Of a stretch of DNA of 25,621 nucleotides, positions 23,990 through 25,621 are shown one piece after another (position 1 is the first letter of the stretch; the number at the start of each line of letters is the position of its first letter). The stretch is taken from NCBI GenBank assembly GCA_934278005.1, contig CAKQWG010000025.1, forward strand, positions 1 through 25,621, given 5' to 3'. The translations under genes and the position numbers were made by a program. The notes under the pieces are model-generated. The model did no database searches. It was not told the origin of the DNA and worked only from the letters and a program-made list of their open reading frames with translations. Source of the stretch: an uncultured Pirellulaceae bacterium (GTDB lineage Bacteria > Planctomycetota > Planctomycetia > Pirellulales > Pirellulaceae).

Positions 23990-24037
23990 GGCGCAATCGT
24001 GTCGCCGAGCTGGTCCTCAAAATGTATTGGATTGCAT

Positions 24038-24574
24038 ATGGCTCAGCCCAAACCTCCGCCGCCGACGCTGCAATTGGTAGCCATCTTCAGTCGGCATAAC
24101 AGCGCACTGGACTGGGCCATCGCGCGCATCGAGCAGCAGTGGGGCAAGATCGCTTTGCTCAGTCCACGCTTCGACCACAGCGAGACAACTTATTATGCGG
24201 CCGACATGGGCAGCGGACTGATGAAGCAATTTTTGGTGATCGAAGGCATGTACGATCCGGCGAGCTTGCCCGAGTCAAAACTGCAGAGCAACGCGTGGGA
24301 AGACGAGTTGTCGCGCAGTGGCCAGTACGCGGAAGCTCGACCGCTGAATATCGATCCCGGCTACGTGACGCTGAGCAAGTTGGTGTTGGCCAGTTGCAAA
24401 GATCGCGCGCACCGCATTTACCTGGCCAATGGCATCTATGCCGAGGAGTGTTTGTATTACTTGGGCGCGGGCTGGCAGTCGCGACCGTGGACCTACCTCG
24501 ACTATCAACGGTCCGACTTTCAAGCGTTCTTTGAAGAGGCTCGCGCAGCCCTTAAAACGCTGCGCCACAGTTGA
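24038..24574 (+). CDS. DUF4416 family protein
   Basis: The product is 178 aa. The N-terminus LVAIFSRHNSALDWAI, the segment RFDHSETTYYAADMGSGL near 49 and NIDPGYVTLSKLVLASCKDR near 106-125, with AHRIYLANGIYAEE after it, match the DUF4416 family along its whole length. There is no signal or membrane segment. The function is unknown; the family is found in many deltaproteobacteria, planctomycetes and relatives. ATG 24038 is chosen because the family motif starts about 12 residues later; an upstream in-frame start at 23948 would lie inside the repeat array. Spacing to proS is about 200 nt, so separate transcription is likely. Confidence 0.92.
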   Translation: MAQPKPPPPTLQLVAIFSRHNSALDWAIARIEQQWGKIALLSPRFDHSETTYYAADMGSGLMKQFLVIEGMYDPASLPESKLQSNAWEDELSRSGQYAEARPLNIDPGYVTLSKLVLASCKDRAHRIYLANGIYAEECLYYLGAGWQSRPWTYLDYQRSDFQAFFEEARAALKTLRHS

Positions 24575-24687
24575 AAGCTTCATGGCGAGTAACAAATTGC
24601 TAGCTGTGCAGCCCGCTAAGCTGGCGTTACACTGAGCGGGCTCTGCGACGTGGGGTAAGCATCCTGCTTGCCAATGAAATAAGTTGT

Positions 24688-24760
24688 CGCAAGCTAGAAG
24701 CATACGCCACACGCAAGCTAGGAAGCTTACGCCACACGCAAGCTAGAAGCTTACGCCACT
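24688..24760 (+). repeat. Three tandem copies of CGCAAGCTAGAAGCTTACGC-type unit
   Basis: Units start at 24688, 24712 and 24737 (24-25-nt period) and differ at one or two bases; each contains the palindromic core AAGCTAGAAGCTT. The copies end 23 nt before the transferase start. Similar words recur in other planctomycete genomes in my memory, not by search. Confidence 0.85.
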
Positions 24761-24782
24761 TCACACACGCGAAAGTTAGCTC

Positions 24783-25621
24783 TTGTCTGGTTGGACTCTT
24801 ACACTGCTGATTCTGGCTGCCGTCGTGCCGAGCTGGTTGGTTTCATGGATCGCTGTGGGCTGGATACGCCATGCCGCGCAAGCTCTGGGGCTGCTCGACA
24901 AACCGGGCGCACGCAAGGTGCACGCTACGCCGATTCCGCTGGGTGGTGGACTAGGGATTTGGGCGGGCGTGGTGAGCACGTTGGCTGCGGCTACGCTGGC
25001 CGTGTGGCTGTTGGACCGCAATGCGGATTGGGCCAGTCGCCTGCCGGGCTCGATGTCGCAGTATTTGCCCGGGATGCTGGATAAAGTAGCTGAGATTTGG
25101 ATGATCGTAGCCTGTGGCACCGTGCTGATGATCCTGGGGCTGATCGACGATCGCCGCGGTCTGCCATGGTGGGTTCGCCTAGGAGTCGAAGTGTTGGTGG
25201 CCACGTTTTGCGTGGTCTGGTTGGGGCTGCAGTTGACCGCATTCATTCCCGTGCCGTGGCTGACCAGCGGCTTGAGCGTGCTGTGGATCGTGGCCATGAT
25301 CAACGCGTTTAATATGCTCGATAATATGGATGGTTTGAGCGGCGGGGTAGCGGTCATATCAGCCAGTCTGTTGGCCTGCATGCTGTTGACCAACCCCGAT
25401 CCAGCGGGAGGTCCGCCGCAGTTGTTTGTGGCCTTGATGCTGTTTCTGATCGTGGGAGCCATCCTGGGTTTCTTGGGGCACAACTGGCCGCCGGCTAAAA
25501 TCTTTATGGGAGATGCGGGGAGCTACTTTATCGGCTTCTGGATCGCAGTAGCTACACTGTTAGCTACCTACGCTGGCTATCAAGGCCGCACGCCGCACGC
25601 TGTGGTGGCGCCGCTGATCGT
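24783..25621 (+). CDS. MraY/WecA/TagO-family sugar-phosphate transferase (partial, C-terminus outside window)
   Basis: The frame is open for 279 codons to the window edge. Motifs are clear: LDKPGARKVHATPIPLGGG (residues 39-56), the GLIDDRRG aspartate pair D122-D123, NAFNMLDNMDGLSGG (174-188, with N177 and D183) and KIFMGDAGSYFIGF (239-252, with D244). Several membrane-spanning stretches are visible, including one at the N-terminus. Enzymes of this kind move a sugar-1-phosphate, often GlcNAc-1-P, from UDP-sugar to undecaprenyl phosphate at the cytoplasmic face, the first step in making surface polysaccharide or teichoic-like polymers. The sequence favours WecA/TagO over MraY, but the donor is not proved. 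A stop codon (TAG) lies two codons upstream, so the start is TTG at 24783 or an internal GTG. Confidence 0.93.
   Translation, partial: MSGWTLTLLILAAVVPSWLVSWIAVGWIRHAAQALGLLDKPGARKVHATPIPLGGGLGIWAGVVSTLAAATLAVWLLDRNADWASRLPGSMSQYLPGMLDKVAEIWMIVACGTVLMILGLIDDRRGLPWWVRLGVEVLVATFCVVWLGLQLTAFIPVPWLTSGLSVLWIVAMINAFNMLDNMDGLSGGVAVISASLLACMLLTNPDPAGGPPQLFVALMLFLIVGAILGFLGHNWPPAKIFMGDAGSYFIGFWIAVATLLATYAGYQGRTPHAVVAPLI

Noticed and set aside
24776..25483. 235-aa minus frame opposite the transferase gene
   Set aside because: The plus frame carries all MraY/WecA motifs; the minus frame is its shadow, rich in Thr, Ser and Pro.

Overview
The window looks like chromosomal DNA of a planctomycete, probably a member of the Pirellulaceae. 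The evidence is gene content: families that are expanded almost only in that phylum (PSCyt1/DUF1549/DUF1553, DUF1501, DUF1552, DUF1587-1595-1592-1588-1585, DUF1559 pilin-like proteins, secreted arylsulfatase). Shine-Dalgarno signals are patchy, and the gaps between genes are loose and full of repeats. No phage, insertion sequence, integron, CRISPR, rRNA or tRNA was seen.

Layout: 1-1157 (-) is a DUF1501 Tat-exported protein cut by the window edge. 1462-4680 (-) is its usual partner, a PSCyt1-DUF1549-DUF1553 protein. 4974-6296 (-) is purD. 6507-8690 (+) is a YdeP/FdhF-like molybdopterin oxidoreductase. 8946-9878 (-) is a secreted protein with two small beta-type repeats. 10182-10985 (+) is panB. 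11742-13346 (+) is a secreted sulfatase. 13385-13906 and 14054-15187 (-) are a DUF1559 pilin-like protein and a small lipoprotein, separated by a strong hairpin. 16021-17373 and 17376-20000 (-) are a coupled DUF1552/DUF1592 pair. 20389-21162 (-) is a soluble histidine kinase, divergent from a phytanoyl-CoA-dioxygenase-like gene at 21278-22054 (+). Then come proS (22319-23836, +), a DUF4416 gene (24038-24574, +) and the start of a WecA/TagO-type sugar-phosphate transferase (24783-end, +).

The working themes are extracytoplasmic degradation (sulfatase plus two Sec-cytochrome/Tat-partner pairs, probably acting on sulfated polysaccharide, by family inference) and housekeeping (purine, pantothenate, Pro-tRNA, cell-envelope precursor).

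The most unusual content is between the genes. At least 21 full copies of one short hairpin family occur in six places. They share a 5' box (TAGTCGC, or GTGGC in one subtype) and a constant loop CTCCG(C/T), while the stem sequence differs between arrays with compensating changes on both arms. In five places the copy nearest a gene follows a stop codon by 0 to about 26 nt and points the same way as the gene. Other gaps carry different short repeats: a 34-nt tandem, a GTACTC hexamer array facing its own reverse complement upstream of the sulfatase, a 31-nt tandem, and a C-rich hairpin of about 50 nt. The hairpin family is the best candidate here for an undescribed element.
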